This document shows positions 9,289 through 18,463 of a stretch of DNA of 64,000 nucleotides, piece after piece; positions within the stretch are counted from its first letter, which is position 1; each line of letters opens with the position of its first letter. A model generated the notes under the pieces. It searched no databases, was not told the origin of the DNA, and saw only the letters and a list, made by a program, of their open reading frames with translations. Made by a program: the position numbers and the translations under genes. The stretch is from Pseudomonas fluorescens HK44 (GTDB lineage Bacteria; Pseudomonadota; Gammaproteobacteria; Pseudomonadales; Pseudomonadaceae), in NCBI RefSeq assembly GCF_000217955.3, contig NZ_AFOY02000027.1:1-64000 (forward strand), written 5' to 3'.

Positions 9289-9363
9289 AGTGCAGCTCCT
9301 GAATTCTTTTGTGTTGGCTGTTCTTATGGTTTTCCGGAATCGGGTTGCCCGTTGAGTAGTGCT

Positions 9364-9546
9364 TCAGCTCGGCTTGTTGCCTGGGTTCTGCAAACGGAAT
9401 TTCTCTTTGCGCTCGATCTGAACCACCTGCGCGTTGTGTACGGTGATCTCCACTGCCCCAAAGCGCAGATCGCGCAATGCGCTCTGGATCTCGCGCAAAA
9501 TGGTGGCTTCGTCCTGGCCGTCAACGCTACGTAGAGATGCGCTCAT
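9364..9546 (-). CDS. oscA: OscA-like small protein (DUF2292/YezD family)
   Basis: The 60-residue protein MSASLRSVDG... contains LRDLRFGAVEITVHNAQVVQIERKEKFR, the core of the DUF2292 family. OscA was described in Pseudomonas as needed for use of organosulfur compounds and for chromate tolerance linked to sulfur starvation. It is located immediately upstream of sbp on the same strand, about 75 bp away, which is the position I recall in P. aeruginosa. Biochemical activity is unknown. Co-regulation with sulfate uptake is inferred from the layout. Confidence 0.85.
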   Translation of the reverse strand: MSASLRSVDGQDEATILREIQSALRDLRFGAVEITVHNAQVVQIERKEKFRLQNPGNKPS

Positions 9547-9626
9547 GGTGCTGCTCCTTCAATGAGATGTGCCTGGCAGTGGCGGCACTGCTTGCGGCGT
9601 GAGAGCAATAGTAGATAGGCGCATAT

Positions 9627-9651
9627 ATTCTTAAAAATACTATTTAAGAAT
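9627..9651. promoter_or_regulatory. perfect inverted repeat upstream of oscA, candidate CysB or other operator
   Basis: ATTCTTAAA and TTTAAGAAT form perfect nine-base arms around a seven-base spacer in an AT-rich patch about 80-105 bp upstream of oscA. The rest of 9547-9731 is AT-rich and probably carries the oscA-sbp promoter. CysB control is expected for this operon, but the match to a CysB site is only suggestive. Confidence 0.5.
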
Positions 9652-9731
9652 GTTTATATAACCGAAAGGCATTATTTGATAGGCAAGGGTTTGCGCTGGG
9701 ATTGAATGTTTTTGAAAGATACTCTGAACTC

Positions 9732-9890
9732 TGTGGCGAGGGAGCTTGCTCCCGCGGGTCGGTCCGCGCTCGGGCGCAGCAGCCCCAAAATCAGGCACCT
9801 CTGCCTTTCAGGAAAACTCACCACCCGGATTGCGAGCGCTTCGCACTGGAACGCCAGCCCGGTCGAGCGGGAGCAAGCTCCCTCGCCACA
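9732..9890. repeat. REPIN
   Basis: TGTGGCGAGGGAGCTTGCTC at the left and its reverse complement ending at 9890 bracket about 115 bp. An inner GGTCGGTCCGCGCTCGG stretch like that in the 60943 copy is also present. It lies between the oscA promoter region and the end of the GGDEF/EAL gene. Confidence 0.85.
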
Positions 9891-9906
9891 AAAGCAGACC
9901 GCGTGT

Positions 9907-11844
9907 TTACCGAATCACCGGGGCTCGCGCCCAGTCCAGCTCATGAGCCGGTATCGGCCGACCAAACCAGTAACCCTGCCCCAAATCGCAGCCCTGCTCG
10001 AGCAAAAACGCCGCCTGCTCGACCTGCTCGATGCCTTCGGCGTGCACCTGCATGCCCATGCTTTGCGCAAGGGCGATGATCACTCGAACGATCGCCGTAT
10101 CGTCCTCATCTAACGGCAGGCCAGCAACAAAGCCCTGGTCGATCTTGAGTTTCTGCACCGGCAGACGTTTGAGTCGCAGCAGCGACGAATAACCGGTACC
10201 AAAGTCATCGATGGCCAGCCGCACGCCCAGTTCGCGCAGACGATGCATTTGTTCCAGCGCGACTTCAGGATCTTCCATCACTGCGCTTTCAGTCACTTCC
10301 AGCTCCAGGCACGCCGGGTCCAGTCCCGTGTCGTGCAGCACTTGAGCAACCCGTTCAAACAGTTCGCGCCGGGCAAACAGGCGGGGAGACACGTTCACCG
10401 CAATAAACGACAACACCACCCCGGCGTTCTGCCAGGCACACATTTGCTGACAGGCCTGCTGCATCACCCAGGCATCAATCTCGGCGATCAACCCGGTGCG
10501 TTCGGCAATCGGAATAAACTCACCCGGCGGCACCAACCCGCGCTGCGGGTGTTGCCAGCGAACCAGCGCTTCAACGCCGACCAAACGGCGGGTCTTGAGG
10601 TCATGCACCGGCTGGTAGTACACCCGTAACTCCTGCTGCTCCAGCGCGCGACGCAATTCAAAGGCCATCTCGACCCGGTGCTGGGCGTGAGCGGTCAACT
10701 CCTCGGTGTACAAGGCATAACCGTCGCGCCCCGAACTCTTGGCCTTGAACAACGCCGAATCGGCATTGCGCAGCAATTGTTCGGCGCTCAGTGCATCGCT
10801 GGGGAACAGGCTGATACCGACACTGGCGTTGATGAACAACGGGTGAGCACCGATGACAAAGGGCTCTTTCAGACCATCAATGATCCGTTGTGCCAACGCG
10901 GCAGCCTGCACCACTTGCGGACAGCTCTCGGCCAGCACGGCAAACTCGTCGCCGCCCAAACGCGCCAGCGTAATACCGGGGCCAAACATGCCTTGCAGAC
11001 GCACCGCCGCCGCTTTGAGCAATTGATCGCCAACGTTATGCCCGAGGCTGTCGTTGATCATCTTGAAATGGTCCAGATCGATCATCAGCAACGCACACCC
11101 GCGCTTGTGGATCTGCGCTGAAGCAAGCGTCTGCTCGACGCGATCGCTGAACAGCAGACGGTTGGGCAGGTCGGTCAGCGGATCGTGGTGCGCCAGATGC
11201 GCGAGTTCGTGCTCGGAGTTCTTGATCGCGCTGATGTCGGAAAACACCGCCACATAGTGACTGAGCCGGCCGTGGTCATCGTGAATGACCCGGATGGTCT
11301 GCCATTGCGGATAAATTTCACCGCTTTTGCGCCGGTTCCAGATCTCGCCGCTCCATTCGCGGGTGTATTTCAGACTCTCGAACATCGCTTGATAGAAATC
11401 TGGCGGATGATGGCCGGACTTGAACAGGTTGGGCCTCTGGCCCAACACCTCTTCGGCCTGATAACCGGTGATCTCCATGAAGGCCCGATTGACGTGGACG
11501 ATCACCCCCTGGCAATCAGTGACCAATACCCCTTCACGGGTGCAATCGAACACCGCCTGCGCCTGGCGTAATCGCGCGCGATCTTCGTTGCGCTGGCGTA
11601 ATTTGGCGCTGACCCCGAGAAAACCCAGCAAATGCGCCCGGGCAATGAAGATAAACCCGGCGCTAAGCACGACCCAGACATAACCGTTGATCAGTTGCCA
11701 TCGCTGAAGATCAGCGGATTCATCGAATAAATTGGTTAATAAATAACCAGTGCACTCCAGCCAAACGACAGAAAACATCAAGTAGAGCAGCGCTGTACGC
11801 AAGGCATCGCGATAAGAAGCAGACATTCGGTCGTCCATGGACAT
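9907..11844 (-). CDS. membrane PAS-GGDEF-EAL cyclic-di-GMP protein
   Basis: The 645-residue protein has two N-terminal membrane segments (about 15-38 and 52-72), a PAS domain (about 95-205; VFDCTREGVLVTDCQG), a GGDEF domain (about 215-375) and an EAL domain (about 390-635). The GGDEF motif is intact (LARLGGDEFAVL), as are the EAL residues (GVEALVRW) and the IDDFGTGYSSL motif. It could therefore either make or degrade cyclic di-GMP. It is the syntenic equivalent of P. aeruginosa PA0285, as I recall. It is divergent from desA across about 130 bp. The start at 11844 could instead be the ATG six codons later. Confidence 0.9.
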   Translation of the reverse strand: MSMDDRMSASYRDALRTALLYLMFSVVWLECTGYLLTNLFDESADLQRWQLINGYVWVVLSAGFIFIARAHLLGFLGVSAKLRQRNEDRARLRQAQAVFDCTREGVLVTDCQGVIVHVNRAFMEITGYQAEEVLGQRPNLFKSGHHPPDFYQAMFESLKYTREWSGEIWNRRKSGEIYPQWQTIRVIHDDHGRLSHYVAVFSDISAIKNSEHELAHLAHHDPLTDLPNRLLFSDRVEQTLASAQIHKRGCALLMIDLDHFKMINDSLGHNVGDQLLKAAAVRLQGMFGPGITLARLGGDEFAVLAESCPQVVQAAALAQRIIDGLKEPFVIGAHPLFINASVGISLFPSDALSAEQLLRNADSALFKAKSSGRDGYALYTEELTAHAQHRVEMAFELRRALEQQELRVYYQPVHDLKTRRLVGVEALVRWQHPQRGLVPPGEFIPIAERTGLIAEIDAWVMQQACQQMCAWQNAGVVLSFIAVNVSPRLFARRELFERVAQVLHDTGLDPACLELEVTESAVMEDPEVALEQMHRLRELGVRLAIDDFGTGYSSLLRLKRLPVQKLKIDQGFVAGLPLDEDDTAIVRVIIALAQSMGMQVHAEGIEQVEQAAFLLEQGCDLGQGYWFGRPIPAHELDWARAPVIR

Positions 11845-11974
11845 ACAAAAAAGGTTGGAATTATAGATTAAAGAAACATCCGGCCACTCTTATCTGAAAG
11901 CACGACTGGTTTTATCTGTGTGCTGAGTGATAATGCGCCAGCTGTTTTTTTCTTTATCGAGGGCCATACAGCCT

Positions 11975-13153
11975 ATGTGGTACGAAGGTTTACTCGGCTT
12001 GTCGCCCTGGCAACTGGTGGCAGTCACCCTGTTAATGACCCACATCACCATCGTGGGCGTCACGGTTTATCTGCATCGTTATTCAGCCCATCGCTCCCTT
12101 GAGCTCAATGCCGGCCTGAAACACTTTTTCCGCTTCTGGCTGTGGCTGACCACGGCGCAGAACACCCGCGAGTGGACAGCCATCCACCGCAAGCATCACG
12201 CCAAATGCGAAACCGTCGACGACCCGCACAGCCCGGTGATCAAAGGCCTGTCCACAGTCTTGCGCAAAGGTGCCGAGCTGTACCGCGCCGAAGCGGAGAA
12301 CGCCGAAACCCTGCGCATTTACGGCAAGAACTGCCCTGAAGACTGGATCGAACGCAACCTCTACAGCCGTTATCCGCTGCTGGGTGTGGCGATCATGGGC
12401 GTCATCGACCTGTTGCTGTTCGGCACCATCGGTATCACCATCTGGGCGATCCAGATGATGTGGATCCCGGTCTGGGCCGCTGGCGTGGTCAATGGCCTGG
12501 GCCATGCCATTGGCTACCGCAACTTCGAATGCCGTGATGCGGCAACTAATCTGGTGCCCTGGGGCATCCTGATCGGCGGTGAAGAACTGCATAACAACCA
12601 TCACACCTACCCTAACTCGGCGAAACTGTCGGTGAAGAAGTGGGAATTCGACCTTGGCTGGGCGTGGATCCAGGTCTTCAGCTTCTTGCGGCTGGCCAAG
12701 GTTCAGCGGGTTGCGCCGATCGCCCACCGTGTCGAAGGCAAAGGCAGCCTGGACATGGACACCGCCATGGCGATCCTCAACAACCGCTTCCAGATCATGG
12801 CCCAGTACCGCAAGCTGGTGATCGGTCCGCTGGTCAAGCAAGAGCTGGAAAAGGTCGACCATTCGGTTCGCCACCAATTCCATCGCGCCAAGCGCCTGCT
12901 CTCGCGTGAAACCAGCCTGCTGGATGACAAGCACCATGTGCGCATCCAGACGATGCTCGAGCACAGCCACGCGCTGAAGGTAATTTACGAGAAACGCCTG
13001 GCCTTGCAGCAGATCTGGATCAAGACCAGCTCAAATGGCCACGACATGCTGGCGGCCATCAAGGACTGGGTCCACGAAGCCGAAGCCAGCGGTATTCAAT
13101 CGCTGCGCGACTTCGCCCACCAGTTGAAAACCTACTCGCTGCGCCCTGCCTGA
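11975..13153 (+). CDS. desA: phospholipid delta-9 fatty acid desaturase DesA
   Basis: The 392-residue protein starts at MWYEGLLGLSPWQLVAV, the usual start of DesA; in-frame codons further upstream are not needed. Histidine boxes are HRYSAHR near residues 34-40, HRKHHAKC near 72-79 and HNNHHTYPNS near 207-216. Several hydrophobic segments surround them. DesA introduces a double bond at position 9 of acyl chains already attached to membrane phospholipids, adjusting membrane fluidity under aerobic conditions. It lies next to the GGDEF/EAL gene, as in P. aeruginosa PA0285-PA0286. It is intact. Confidence 0.92.
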   Translation: MWYEGLLGLSPWQLVAVTLLMTHITIVGVTVYLHRYSAHRSLELNAGLKHFFRFWLWLTTAQNTREWTAIHRKHHAKCETVDDPHSPVIKGLSTVLRKGAELYRAEAENAETLRIYGKNCPEDWIERNLYSRYPLLGVAIMGVIDLLLFGTIGITIWAIQMMWIPVWAAGVVNGLGHAIGYRNFECRDAATNLVPWGILIGGEELHNNHHTYPNSAKLSVKKWEFDLGWAWIQVFSFLRLAKVQRVAPIAHRVEGKGSLDMDTAMAILNNRFQIMAQYRKLVIGPLVKQELEKVDHSVRHQFHRAKRLLSRETSLLDDKHHVRIQTMLEHSHALKVIYEKRLALQQIWIKTSSNGHDMLAAIKDWVHEAEASGIQSLRDFAHQLKTYSLRPA

Positions 13154-13156
13154 CCT

Positions 13157-13286
13157 TGTGGCGAGCGAGCTTGCTCGCGCTCGAATGCAGAGCACTCGCA
13201 ATCCTGGCGACACGTTTTAACTGACAAAACGCAGTCGTCAGATTGGGGCGGTATACCGCCCAGCGGGAGCAAGCTCCCTCGCCACA
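13157..13286. repeat. REPIN with a variant left arm
   Basis: The left arm reads TGTGGCGAGCGAGCTTGCTC and the right arm is the usual GGGAGCAAGCTCCCTCGCCA. The left arm therefore carries a compensated change in the stem. It sits directly after the desA stop. Confidence 0.8.
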
Positions 13287-13398
13287 AAACGCGGGAACCA
13301 AGCTCAAAATCCCCTATCTCAAAGAGCACTTCGCCATCCAGGCGGGCTTTGTTGTGGCCGCTACCGAGCTCGCGGCACGCCCTTTGAGCGTTGTGCCG

Positions 13399-13681
13399 AT
13401 GGTCAATAAAAACCTGGAAGACCTGCCCTACCCGCAGTGGCCCGAGGCCGCGCAAACCCTGATGGCGCTGATGCATGCACAAGGCGAGGTCGCGCGCCTG
13501 CAACAGGAAATCCAGCGTTTGAGTTTCAGTCATCACGGGCAGACCTTCGGCATCACCGTCAGCCAGGGCCTGACCAGCCTCATGGCCGAAGATGAAACCC
13601 TCGACAACCCCCTACACCCGAGCCGACGCCGCGATGTATGAAGCCAAACGCCAGGGCAAGAACCGGATCATCTCCGGCTGA
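13399..13681 (+). pseudogene. gutted diguanylate cyclase (GGDEF core deleted, then frameshifted)
   Basis: The reading MVNKNLEDLPYPQWPEAAQ continues through a coil-like stretch (AQGEVARLQQEI). It then jumps straight to QRLSFSHHGQTFGITVSQGL, a segment that in diguanylate cyclases follows the GGDEF motif. The whole catalytic core of about 100 residues is absent, joined in frame. A run of five C at about 13606-13610 then breaks the frame. With four C, the end would read DNPYTRADAAMYEAKRQGKNRIISG and stop at 13681, the normal GGDEF C-terminus. As written, the frame stops at 13641. In P. aeruginosa an intact diguanylate cyclase lies a few genes beyond desA. Confidence 0.75.
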
Positions 13682-13720
13682 CAGACTCAACACCGTCCCC
13701 TTGTGGGTTTGGTGTCAGGC

Positions 13721-14935
13721 TTACTTTTTGCGCAAGCGCAGCAGTTCCGGCAGGCCGATTTTGAGCAGGCGCGCCGTTCGGCTTTTGGCCAGTTCTTCAA
13801 CGCCTTCATGCTCGGTCAGGCGAGCGAGTTGCGCCGCCAGATTCATCACCAGCGCTTCACGGGAATACACCCCGCCGCCGAGCTGATAGACCGCCGCAAT
13901 CAGCTCTCGCAACTCCAGCGGAAGCCGCCAGCGAGTGCGCAACGCCGATCCATAGGCCGCGCCAAATTCCGCCAGCGCGTCGCCGACCTCTTCCAGCTCG
14001 TCCAGTTCGCCCCCCGCCTGTATCCACTCCTGCAAGCAACGTAACAGCGCCAGATCGCCGAGGCGATGGAGCATCCCGGCGCAATAGCAACGCTCCTGAT
14101 CGAGATCAAGCAACCGCGCCAGGGTCCGCCCGTATTCGGCGGTGTGCAGTGACAGCTCCCAGTAGCGCTCGGCGTAATCGGCCAGGCACGGGTCACTCAA
14201 CTTCGCACTGCGCTTGAGGGCCAGGCCAAGGATCAGGTTCATGCTTTGCCCGGTGCCCAGGCGACTCAAGGCCTGGGACACGGTCTGCACAGTATCGCCA
14301 AGGTGCTGCGAGGCGCTGTTGGCGGCGGCGATCAGCACGGCGGTGATCTGCGGGTCAGTGCGCACTTCTTCCTCCAGCAGCTTCAGATCGAGGCCATTGG
14401 GGTTCAGGCTGCGCTTGACCGCCAGTTCCACGTCAGTGAGCAACGGCGCGCCGTCCGCCAACTCACGCCAATGCTCAAGGAAGGTCGACAAGGTCATGCC
14501 GGGCGCCAGCGCCGGGACGTCACAGGAAACCGTCTGGCCGGCGCTCAGGAGCAAGTCCTGCAGGCGCTGAGTCAAACCTTCCATGTTCAGGGGCTTGGTC
14601 AGATAGGCCGTCGGGGCCAGCGGCAATACCTCGCGCACGCTGGCGCTGTCGTTGCGGCTGCTCATCAAAATGAACGGCAACACCGGGTTACGCCGCCGCT
14701 GACGCACGCTGCGCAGCAAGCCCAGGCCATCGACACCGGAAAGCTCCCAATCGGCGATCACCAAGTCATAGGGATTCTCACTCAGCAGCTCCAGTGCCTG
14801 CTGGCCATCGGCGCACAGATCCAGTCGCGCATCGCAGCGCACATGCAGCAACACCTGCTTGAGCAGGTCTCGAGACCAAGGGTCAGCCTCGGCGATCAGC
14901 ACTCGCGGTACAGCGGGTAAATCTACAACGGTCAT
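13721..14935 (-). CDS. receiver-HDOD response regulator
   Basis: The 404-residue protein starts at MTVVDLPAVPRVLIAEADP. Residues about 10-130 form a receiver domain with the phospho-acceptor Asp in LVIADWELSGVDGLG and the Lys in YLTKPLNMEG. Residues about 165-370 form an HDOD domain (LTDVELAVKRSLNPNGLDLKLLEEEV, then AGMLHRLGDLALLRC). Such proteins are signalling outputs without enzyme activity of their own; roles in motility, biofilm and cyclic-di-GMP signalling are known for relatives. A longer in-frame start exists at 15022 but its extension lacks domain character. The gene is convergent with the cyclase remnant at 13399. Confidence 0.85.
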   Translation of the reverse strand: MTVVDLPAVPRVLIAEADPWSRDLLKQVLLHVRCDARLDLCADGQQALELLSENPYDLVIADWELSGVDGLGLLRSVRQRRRNPVLPFILMSSRNDSASVREVLPLAPTAYLTKPLNMEGLTQRLQDLLLSAGQTVSCDVPALAPGMTLSTFLEHWRELADGAPLLTDVELAVKRSLNPNGLDLKLLEEEVRTDPQITAVLIAAANSASQHLGDTVQTVSQALSRLGTGQSMNLILGLALKRSAKLSDPCLADYAERYWELSLHTAEYGRTLARLLDLDQERCYCAGMLHRLGDLALLRCLQEWIQAGGELDELEEVGDALAEFGAAYGSALRTRWRLPLELRELIAAVYQLGGGVYSREALVMNLAAQLARLTEHEGVEELAKSRTARLLKIGLPELLRLRKK

Positions 14936-15017
14936 CAGTTCACTCCGAGGCAATGCTTGCACCTTAGACAATGCCGGCCATTCGATACAGCGCAAAAACC
15001 GCCGATGTGTTGCCAGT

Positions 15018-15050
15018 GACAAAAAAACCCGCCGAAGCGGGTTTTTTGTC
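15018..15050. terminator. bidirectional intrinsic terminator
   Basis: ACCCGC and GCGGGT form the stem. The flanking GACAAAAAA and TTTTTTGTC are themselves complementary, giving A and T runs on both sides. It lies just downstream of gabT on the minus strand and upstream of the HDOD gene, insulating the two. Confidence 0.85.
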
Positions 15051-15070
15051 GATCAGGTCACACTGGGTAA

Positions 15071-16348
15071 TCAGAGCTCGGAGAAGCACTCTTCCATGAT
15101 CGCCAGACCTTTATCCAGTTGCTCGTCCGGTGCAGTCAGCGGCACCAGTACACGCAACACGTTGCCATAAGTACCGCACGACAGCAGGATCAGACCCTTG
15201 TCGCGCGCCTTGGCCACGACTTGGGCGACGGCGGCGGCGTTAGGCTTGTGGCTGTCGCCGTTTTCGAACAGTTCAACCGCGATCATTGCGCCCAGCGCAC
15301 GCACTTCACCGATCACCGGGTACTTGGCCTGGATGGCCTTGAGGCCAGTGACCAGACGCTCGCCGACTGCCTTGCAGCGATCCAGCAGGTGCTCTTCTTC
15401 GAACACTTCCATCACTGCCAGCGCTGCGGCGCAAGCGATCGGGCTACCGGCATAAGTGCCGCCCAGGCCGCCTGGAGCGATGGCGTCCATGTATTCAGCC
15501 TTGCCGCACACACCGGCCAGCGGGAAGCCGCCAGCGATGGATTTGGCGAAGGTGGTCAGGTCGGCCGCAACGCCCATCTGTTCCATGGCGAAGAAGGTGC
15601 CGGTACGACCAGCGCCGGTTTGTACTTCGTCAGCGATCAACAGAATGCCGTGCTGGTCACACAGGGCACGCAGACGCTTCATGAACTCTTTAGGCGCGAC
15701 GTAGAATCCACCTTCGCCCTGTACCGGCTCGATGATGATCGCAGCGATGTCACGCGGCTCGGCGTCGTTCTTGAAGATGCGCTCGATGCTGGCGATCGAA
15801 TCGTCGATGCTCACGCCATGCAGTTCGTTCGGGTACAGCGCGCGGAAGATGCCGCCTGGCATCAGGCCCATGCCGGCCGAGTAAGGCACGACTTTACCGG
15901 TCAGGCCCAGGGTCATCATGGTGCGACCGTGGTACGCGCCGGTGAAGGCAATCACGCCGGCACGGCCAGTAGCGGCGCGGGCGATCTTGATGGAGTTTTC
16001 CACGGCTTCGGAACCGGTGGTCACCAGCAGGGTTTTCTTGGCGAAATCACCTGGAACCTTGGCGTTCACTTTCTCGCACAGTTCTACGTACGGTTCGTAA
16101 GCCAGTACCTGGAAGCAGGTGTGAGTCAGTTTGTTCAACTGCTCGGTCACGGCGGCGATGATTTTCGGGTGCAGGTGACCGGTGTTCAGCACGGCGATAC
16201 CGCCGGCGAAGTCGATGAACTCGCGACCTTCAACGTCGGTCACGGTGGCGTTCTTCGCGTGGTCGGCGAAGATCGGGTGAATCTGGCCAACACCGCGTGG
16301 TACAGCGGCTTCGCGGCGTTTCATCAGGGATGCGTTGGTCTTGCTCAT
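15071..16348 (-). CDS. gabT: 4-aminobutyrate aminotransferase GabT
   Basis: The 425-residue class III aminotransferase carries ADEVQTGAGRTG and the PLP lysine in TFAKSIAGGFPLAG, near residue 270. The N-terminus MSKTNASLMKRREAAVPRGVGQIHP is typical of Pseudomonas GabT. It transfers the amino group of GABA to 2-oxoglutarate, giving succinate semialdehyde and glutamate. It lies about 180 bp downstream of gabD on the same strand, so the two steps of GABA breakdown are together. It would also take GABA produced from 4-guanidinobutyrate or putrescine. Confidence 0.95.
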   Translation of the reverse strand: MSKTNASLMKRREAAVPRGVGQIHPIFADHAKNATVTDVEGREFIDFAGGIAVLNTGHLHPKIIAAVTEQLNKLTHTCFQVLAYEPYVELCEKVNAKVPGDFAKKTLLVTTGSEAVENSIKIARAATGRAGVIAFTGAYHGRTMMTLGLTGKVVPYSAGMGLMPGGIFRALYPNELHGVSIDDSIASIERIFKNDAEPRDIAAIIIEPVQGEGGFYVAPKEFMKRLRALCDQHGILLIADEVQTGAGRTGTFFAMEQMGVAADLTTFAKSIAGGFPLAGVCGKAEYMDAIAPGGLGGTYAGSPIACAAALAVMEVFEEEHLLDRCKAVGERLVTGLKAIQAKYPVIGEVRALGAMIAVELFENGDSHKPNAAAVAQVVAKARDKGLILLSCGTYGNVLRVLVPLTAPDEQLDKGLAIMEECFSEL

Positions 16349-16525
16349 AGTGTCCTCATTCGCCGCTCATCGGTCGGCGTGGCTCAAGGAATACGTGGCG
16401 GGGAGGCAACTACGGCAGCATGCGATGATCGACTGCCACAGCTTTCCCGGCCACAGATAAAAATCTGTTTGAAGCGCACAAAGGGACAGCGCTCTCGTGC
16501 CCTTTGTGCTGAACGCCTGCCGGGC

Positions 16526-17968
16526 TTAGATGCCCAGGCAGAGGTATTTGATTTCCAGGTAATCTTCGATGCCGTACTTGGAGCCTTCACGGCCCAGGCC
16601 CGAGGCCTTGATGCCGCCGAACGGCGCGACTTCGTTGGAGATCAACCCGGTGTTGACGCCGACCATGCCGTATTCCAGGGCTTCAGCCACACGGAACACA
16701 CGACCCAGGTCGCGCGCATAGAAGTACGAGGCCAGACCGAACTCGGTGTCGTTCGACATCGCGATCACTTCGGCTTCGTCTTTGAAGCGGAACAGTGGCG
16801 CCAATGGACCGAAGGTTTCTTCCTTGGCCACTGCAGCACTTTTCGGCACGTTGGTCAGGATGGTCGGTTCGAAGAAGTTGCCTTCCATCACCTTGCCACC
16901 GGCCAGCAGGGTCGCGCCTTTGCTCAGGGCATCAGCAATGTGCTCCTGAACCTTGGCCACGGCTTTGCCGTCGATCAACGGGCCAGTGGTGGTGCCTTCT
17001 TCCAGACCGTTGCCGATCTTGAGTTTGGCCACGGCCACTTTGAGTTTTTCAGCGAACGCGTCGTACACCGAATCCTGAATGTACAGACGGTTGGCGCAGA
17101 CGCAGGTCTGGCCGTTGTTGCGGTATTTGGAAATGATCGCGCCTTCGACGGCCTTATCCAGGTCCGCGTCGTCGAACACGATGAACGGTGCGTTGCCGCC
17201 CAGTTCCAGGGAGACTTTCTTGATGTCCTTGGCGCATTCGGCCATCAGCTGACGACCGATTTCAGTCGAGCCGGTGAAGGACAGCTTGCGCACGATCGGG
17301 TTGCTGGTCAGCTCGCTGCCGATGTCGCCGGCGCTGCCGGTCACAACGCTCAGCACGCCTTTCGGGATACCGGCACGCTGGGCCAGTTCAGCCAGGGCGA
17401 AGGCCGAGAAAGGCGTTTGCGAAGCAGGCTTGAGCACCATGGTGCAGCCGGCGGCCAGGGCCGGGCCGGCTTTACGGGTGATCATGGCAGCCGGGAAGTT
17501 CCACGGAGTGATCGCAGCGGTCACGCCGATCGGCTGCTTGATCACGATCAGGCGCTTGTCTGGCTGGTGGCCCGGAATCACGTCACCGTAGATGCGCTTG
17601 GCTTCTTCGGCGAACCATTCGATGAAGGACGCGGCGTAAACGATTTCGCCCTTGGCTTCGGCCAATGGCTTACCCTGCTCCAGAGTCATCAGGCGAGCCA
17701 GGTCGTCCTGGTTCTCAATGATCAGTTCGAACCAGCGACGCAGCTTGTTCGCGCGGTCCTTGGCGGTCAGTGCACGCCAGGCCGGCAGCGCTTTGTCAGC
17801 GGCTTCGATCGCACGGCGGGTTTCGGCAGCGCCCATTTTCGGCACGGTGCCCAGAATTTCGCCCGTTGCCGGGTTGGTGACGTTGATCGTCTGACCATTG
17901 TCCGCATCGACCCAAGCGCCATCAATGAAGGCTTGCTGGCGGAACAACAGGGTGTCTTTAAGCTGCAT
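16526..17968 (-). CDS. gabD: NADP-dependent succinate-semialdehyde dehydrogenase GabD
   Basis: The 480-residue aldehyde dehydrogenase starts at MQLKDTLLFRQQAFIDG, preceded by AAGGA; the longer in-frame start at 18055 is in promoter sequence. The catalytic Cys is in NGQTCVCANR (two Cys, as in other GabD) and the general-base Glu in LELGGNAPFIVF. The NADP-binding region is GSTEIGRQLM. It oxidises succinate semialdehyde to succinate, the second step after GabT. It is the first gene of the gabDT unit. No dedicated regulator is adjacent. Confidence 0.95.
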   Translation of the reverse strand: MQLKDTLLFRQQAFIDGAWVDADNGQTINVTNPATGEILGTVPKMGAAETRRAIEAADKALPAWRALTAKDRANKLRRWFELIIENQDDLARLMTLEQGKPLAEAKGEIVYAASFIEWFAEEAKRIYGDVIPGHQPDKRLIVIKQPIGVTAAITPWNFPAAMITRKAGPALAAGCTMVLKPASQTPFSAFALAELAQRAGIPKGVLSVVTGSAGDIGSELTSNPIVRKLSFTGSTEIGRQLMAECAKDIKKVSLELGGNAPFIVFDDADLDKAVEGAIISKYRNNGQTCVCANRLYIQDSVYDAFAEKLKVAVAKLKIGNGLEEGTTTGPLIDGKAVAKVQEHIADALSKGATLLAGGKVMEGNFFEPTILTNVPKSAAVAKEETFGPLAPLFRFKDEAEVIAMSNDTEFGLASYFYARDLGRVFRVAEALEYGMVGVNTGLISNEVAPFGGIKASGLGREGSKYGIEDYLEIKYLCLGI

Positions 17969-18316
17969 GTCGGCTTTCCTTAACAGCACCGCGCACGCGC
18001 GGAGCAAATTATGATTGTAGAAAGGCGCCTTGAAGGCTGCCGTCAGGGAAATCATTCACCGGGCTGAAGCACATAAATAGCGCACTATTGAAACTCGTGC
18101 GGTTCAGCACCCAGACAAGAGCGTTTGAAATCTCAAACGAATCCTAGGATCAAAGGGGGTAAAGGACAATAGGCTGTTCGAAAAAAAGAACGAAAACGCC
18201 GCATTTGCCTTATTTTTCTGATCAACGTAGTAAACACCCGCTCGGCAGGCGCGAAACATCAGGCTATTCAGCAGCATGGACGCCCGCAGCGCATATGAGT
18301 ATCATGGCGCCCGCTT
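17969..18316. other. gene-free region upstream of gabD and tRNA-Arg
   Basis: It holds the gabD promoter side and the promoter of the divergent tRNA-Arg gene. It is AT-richer than its neighbours, with poly-A and TTTTTCTG stretches near 18180-18220. I see no gene and could not assign a specific operator. Confidence 0.5.
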
Positions 18317-18393
18317 GCACCAGTAGCTCAGCTGGATAGAGTACTGCCCTCCGAAGGCAGGGGTCGTGGGTTCGAATCCCGCCTGGTGCACCA
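18317..18393 (+). tRNA. tRNA-Arg (anticodon CCG)
   Basis: The 77-nt gene folds as a complete cloverleaf. The acceptor GCACCAG pairs with CTGGTGC, and the D arm is GCTC...GAGT. The anticodon stem CTGCC/GGCAG encloses loop CTCCGAA with anticodon CCG, and the T arm is GTGGG TTCGAAT CCCGC. Discriminator A and encoded CCA follow. It reads CGG codons. Its 3' half is the integration site of the element that follows. Confidence 0.97.
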
Positions 18394-18394
18394 T
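18349..18394 (+). other. attL: 3' end of tRNA-Arg used as integration site
   Basis: The 46 bases from the anticodon loop through CCA plus one T recur at 21531-21576 with two differences in the T arm (GTG versus ATA at the same place). This is the classic tRNA 3'-end crossover region of tyrosine integrases. The copy here completes the functional tRNA. Confidence 0.85.
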
Positions 18395-18463
18395 CTTCTT
18401 TCCCTTGTATGACAAGGGGATAGCGCTCATGACAGAAACCTGTCCTGGCCCTGAAAGTCGTTT

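Noticed and set aside
15119..17983. A 954-codon open frame on the plus strand across gabT and gabD.
   Set aside because: It is antisense to two certain enzymes, has no domain pattern and is explained by the third-position GC bias of the true genes.
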